Shown: positions 6,239 to 7,670 of the stretch, piece by piece
Layout of the letters: every line of letters starts with the position of its first letter
Numbering within the stretch: the stretch's first letter is position 1
NCBI GenBank assembly: GCA_030619435.1
Contig: JAUXBI010000077.1
Span: 1-7,670, forward strand
Length of the DNA: 7,670 nt
Direction of reading: 5' to 3'
From: Syntrophaceae bacterium
GTDB lineage: Bacteria > Desulfobacterota > Syntrophia > Syntrophales > UBA2210
Translations under genes and position numbers: made by a program
Notes under the pieces: generated by a model
The model's input: the letters and a program-made list of their open reading frames with translations, nothing else
What the model was told of the DNA's origin: nothing
The model's database searches: none

Positions 6239-7035
6239 AAGAAGACATAAAAACGGAAAAAGAACTGACTGAAGAACTCGAAAACATCTACCGGGATGTC
6301 GCCACAGAGAACAGCGATAATTTATCCACCCTTGATGAAGACTTACCCGGCTATCCAGATGACGCAACGTATGATGCGGAGAACGAAAGTAACAACGAAT
6401 CAGATAATGAACCCGGCCGGAAACAAAAAGAAGGAAAAAAGTCCGGTTCTCTAAGGATGGGCATCGTCGGACTTATTGGAATTCTTATCATCGTGGTCTG
6501 CGTTTTCTTTTTCACACCGGGACTGCACGAGAAAAGTCCATCACAGAATAAATCACCCGTTCTCATTGTAGAGACTTTCCGCGCTCCAATCACGGCAATC
6601 CCCGAAGACCATACATCTCCGGAAGTAACTGAACCCATAAAAAAACCGAATGCCGCTTTGAAAGCCTCTACCTCCGAAGAGGAGACAGAACCCCCGAAAG
6701 AAGTAACTTCAGATAGCATTACCCCCTTGGAGAATGTGAAGATTACAGAAGCGGAAGAGATACAGCCTCTTCCCGATATCTCAGAGGAAAAACCTTATGC
6801 CATACAGATAAGAGCCTTTAAAACCAGAAGGGCGGCCGAAGCGCTGGCGAAAAAATTTATTGAGGAAGGGGTTGACGCCCACTGGGGAAAAGTGATCCTC
6901 AACGGTGGGGACGTGTGGTACAGAACCTTTATCGGACATTTCTCAAGCAGGGAAGATGCCAAGGCTTTCAAGGAAAACCTGAGCGCCGGCGGTTTCCTGA
7001 AAGAAGGTTTCATTCGCAAGCTTTCCTCCGATTAA
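6235..7035 (+). CDS. Single-pass membrane protein with C-terminal SPOR domain
   Basis: This 266-residue protein has three parts. Residues 1-72 are acidic and low-complexity, ending in a basic patch (RKQKEGKK), which predicts a cytoplasmic N-terminus. Residues about 73-94 form one hydrophobic membrane helix (MGIVGLIGILIIVVCVFFF). Residues about 95-185 are a Pro/Glu/Thr/Ser-rich periplasmic linker. Residues about 186-264 are a SPOR domain, beginning PYAIQIRAFKTRRAAEALAKKF and continuing VWYRTFIGHFSSREDAKAF. SPOR domains bind peptidoglycan stripped of stem peptides and often target proteins to the division septum, as in FtsN and DedD. This protein has that FtsN-like layout, but no specific ortholog can be claimed. 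The ATG at 6235 has only a weak AGG upstream and overlaps the stop of a six-codon ORF. The gene is divergent from the ligase and convergent with the HTH gene, 41 bp away, and no clear terminator was seen between them. Confidence 0.85.
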   Translation: MKEDIKTEKELTEELENIYRDVATENSDNLSTLDEDLPGYPDDATYDAENESNNESDNEPGRKQKEGKKSGSLRMGIVGLIGILIIVVCVFFFTPGLHEKSPSQNKSPVLIVETFRAPITAIPEDHTSPEVTEPIKKPNAALKASTSEEETEPPKEVTSDSITPLENVKITEAEEIQPLPDISEEKPYAIQIRAFKTRRAAEALAKKFIEEGVDAHWGKVILNGGDVWYRTFIGHFSSREDAKAFKENLSAGGFLKEGFIRKLSSD

Positions 7036-7076
7036 GGAATGGCAAATCACCAATATATCAAAAAGTGTTTCGCCTC

Positions 7077-7670
7077 TCAGTCATCGATTCTTTCCAGATA
7101 GCGTTCGACTATCACATCGGCATCCACTACAAGACAGTTAACATAGGCCCTCAGAAAACTCTTCAAGTGAAACCGAGAGGGAAGCCTGTCATATTCGTCA
7201 TCCTCAATAGCTTTCAGCATATAGATTCTTATCTTTGTGCGTTCGGCTATGTCTTTCAGAGATATCCCCAATTCCATCCTCATCTGCTTAAGGTCATCCC
7301 CTGTAAATACCTCTTTTCCAAGAATCCCGCTCAAGACAGGCGTGGATATCTTGTTTTTCCCAAGCTGCTTCAACAAGGTTGTTGCCGGTTTAACTTTTTT
7401 TGATTTCCCCTTTCTTTCACGGGCAAGAGCAAGGGCCTTTGTTTCCGCGGAAAATTCTTCCCTTGTCATAAAACCATTCTTTACCATCCGCAGGTCATAT
7501 TTATAGCGAGAATCCCTGTCTATGAGTGTCGTGAACGCATTCTCCAACTTTGTCAATATCTGCTTTCTCCGACTATCTAAAAAGAGAGCATAACTTACTA
7601 TAGACTCTTCCCGGTAAAGCTCCATGGCTTTCTTGTAAGCCCGGTGAATTTGAAACAGCGAAGCATCGGG
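7077..7670 (-). CDS. J-domain-like plus RodZ-type HTH (HTH_25) protein, 5' truncated by window
   Basis: The minus-strand frame stays open to the window edge, so the internal ATG at 7625 is not the likely start. Fifteen further codons upstream read PDASLFQIHRAYKKA and continue the same domain. Visible residues 1-60 look like the core of a DnaJ J domain (PDAS..QIHRAYKKAMELY, then LENAFTTLIDRDSRYKYD), but the HPD tripeptide is absent where YREES occurs, so Hsp70 stimulation is unlikely. A basic linker follows (about 63-105). Residues about 122-193 are a RodZ-type HTH: LKQMRMELGISLKDIAERTKI, YMLKAIEDDEYDRLP and FLRAYVNCLVVDADVIVERYL. Bacterial RodZ anchors MreB through such a domain followed by a membrane helix. 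This protein ends right after the HTH with no membrane segment. It could be a DNA-binding regulator or a soluble cytoskeletal or adaptor protein. The domain calls are good and the function is unknown. Confidence 0.8.
   Translation of the reverse strand, partial: PDASLFQIHRAYKKAMELYREESIVSYALFLDSRRKQILTKLENAFTTLIDRDSRYKYDLRMVKNGFMTREEFSAETKALALARERKGKSKKVKPATTLLKQLGKNKISTPVLSGILGKEVFTGDDLKQMRMELGISLKDIAERTKIRIYMLKAIEDDEYDRLPSRFHLKSFLRAYVNCLVVDADVIVERYLERIDD

Noticed and set aside
5973..6287. 104-codon minus-strand frame across the divergent promoter region
   Set aside because: It overlaps the SPOR gene start and all regulatory candidates. The product has no family resemblance, and the GGAGGTGAG-like string inside it precedes only a four-codon ORF.
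7036..7076. Possible bidirectional terminator between the SPOR and HTH genes
   Set aside because: No stem of useful length was found in these 41 bp, so no terminator is called.
7077..7625. ATG at 7625 as the start of the HTH protein
   Set aside because: The upstream codons to the window edge are open and continue the J-like helix (HRAYKKAMELY), so the true start lies beyond the window.

Overview
This window looks like a chromosomal segment of an anaerobic or syntrophic bacterium. The Desulfobacterota (former Deltaproteobacteria) are my best guess. The guess rests on three things: a single-chain ADP-forming acyl-CoA synthetase, a DUF362 protein, and a degenerate J-like/HTH_25 protein of a type I associate with that group. 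No rRNA, tRNA, CRISPR array or intact mobile element is visible, and the taxonomic call is inference.

Bases 1-3720 carry a compact plus-strand operon. It begins with the C-terminal half of an FAD-dependent glycerol-3-phosphate dehydrogenase (glpD, cut by the window start). Next come a FGGY-family carbohydrate kinase (gap of 44 bp) and a DUF362 protein with an extra cysteine-rich C-terminal domain (gap of 16 bp). The layout suggests import or salvage of a polyol, its phosphorylation by the kinase, and its oxidation by the GlpD-type enzyme. However, the kinase lacks two of the residues that canonical GlpK uses to hold glycerol, so the substrate may not be glycerol. The DUF362 protein may be a redox or metal-binding partner, but its role is unknown.

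Bases 3721-3832 are a short convergent spacer. It contains a small hairpin and a 15-mer, GCAAGACCTGACCCC, that resembles sequences I remember near REP-associated (Y1-type) transposases.

Bases 3833-5959 (minus strand) encode a 708-residue ADP-forming acetate/acyl-CoA ligase with fused alpha and beta parts. It makes ATP from acyl-CoA by substrate-level phosphorylation, or activates acids in the reverse direction. Bases 5960-6234 are a divergent regulatory region. It holds a good minus-strand Shine-Dalgarno site, a small palindrome, candidate promoters on both strands, a terminator-like hairpin overlapping the plus promoter, and an 18-bp imperfect palindrome in the expected plus-strand leader.

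Bases 6235-7035 (plus) encode a single-pass membrane protein with a C-terminal SPOR peptidoglycan-binding domain. Bases 7077-7670 (minus, running off the window) encode a soluble protein with a J-domain-like N-terminus lacking HPD and a C-terminal RodZ-type HTH. These last two genes converge with 41 bp between them.

Nothing here is a clear new defence or mobile system. The most interesting part is the dehydrogenase/kinase/DUF362 operon, followed by the J-like/HTH_25 protein.
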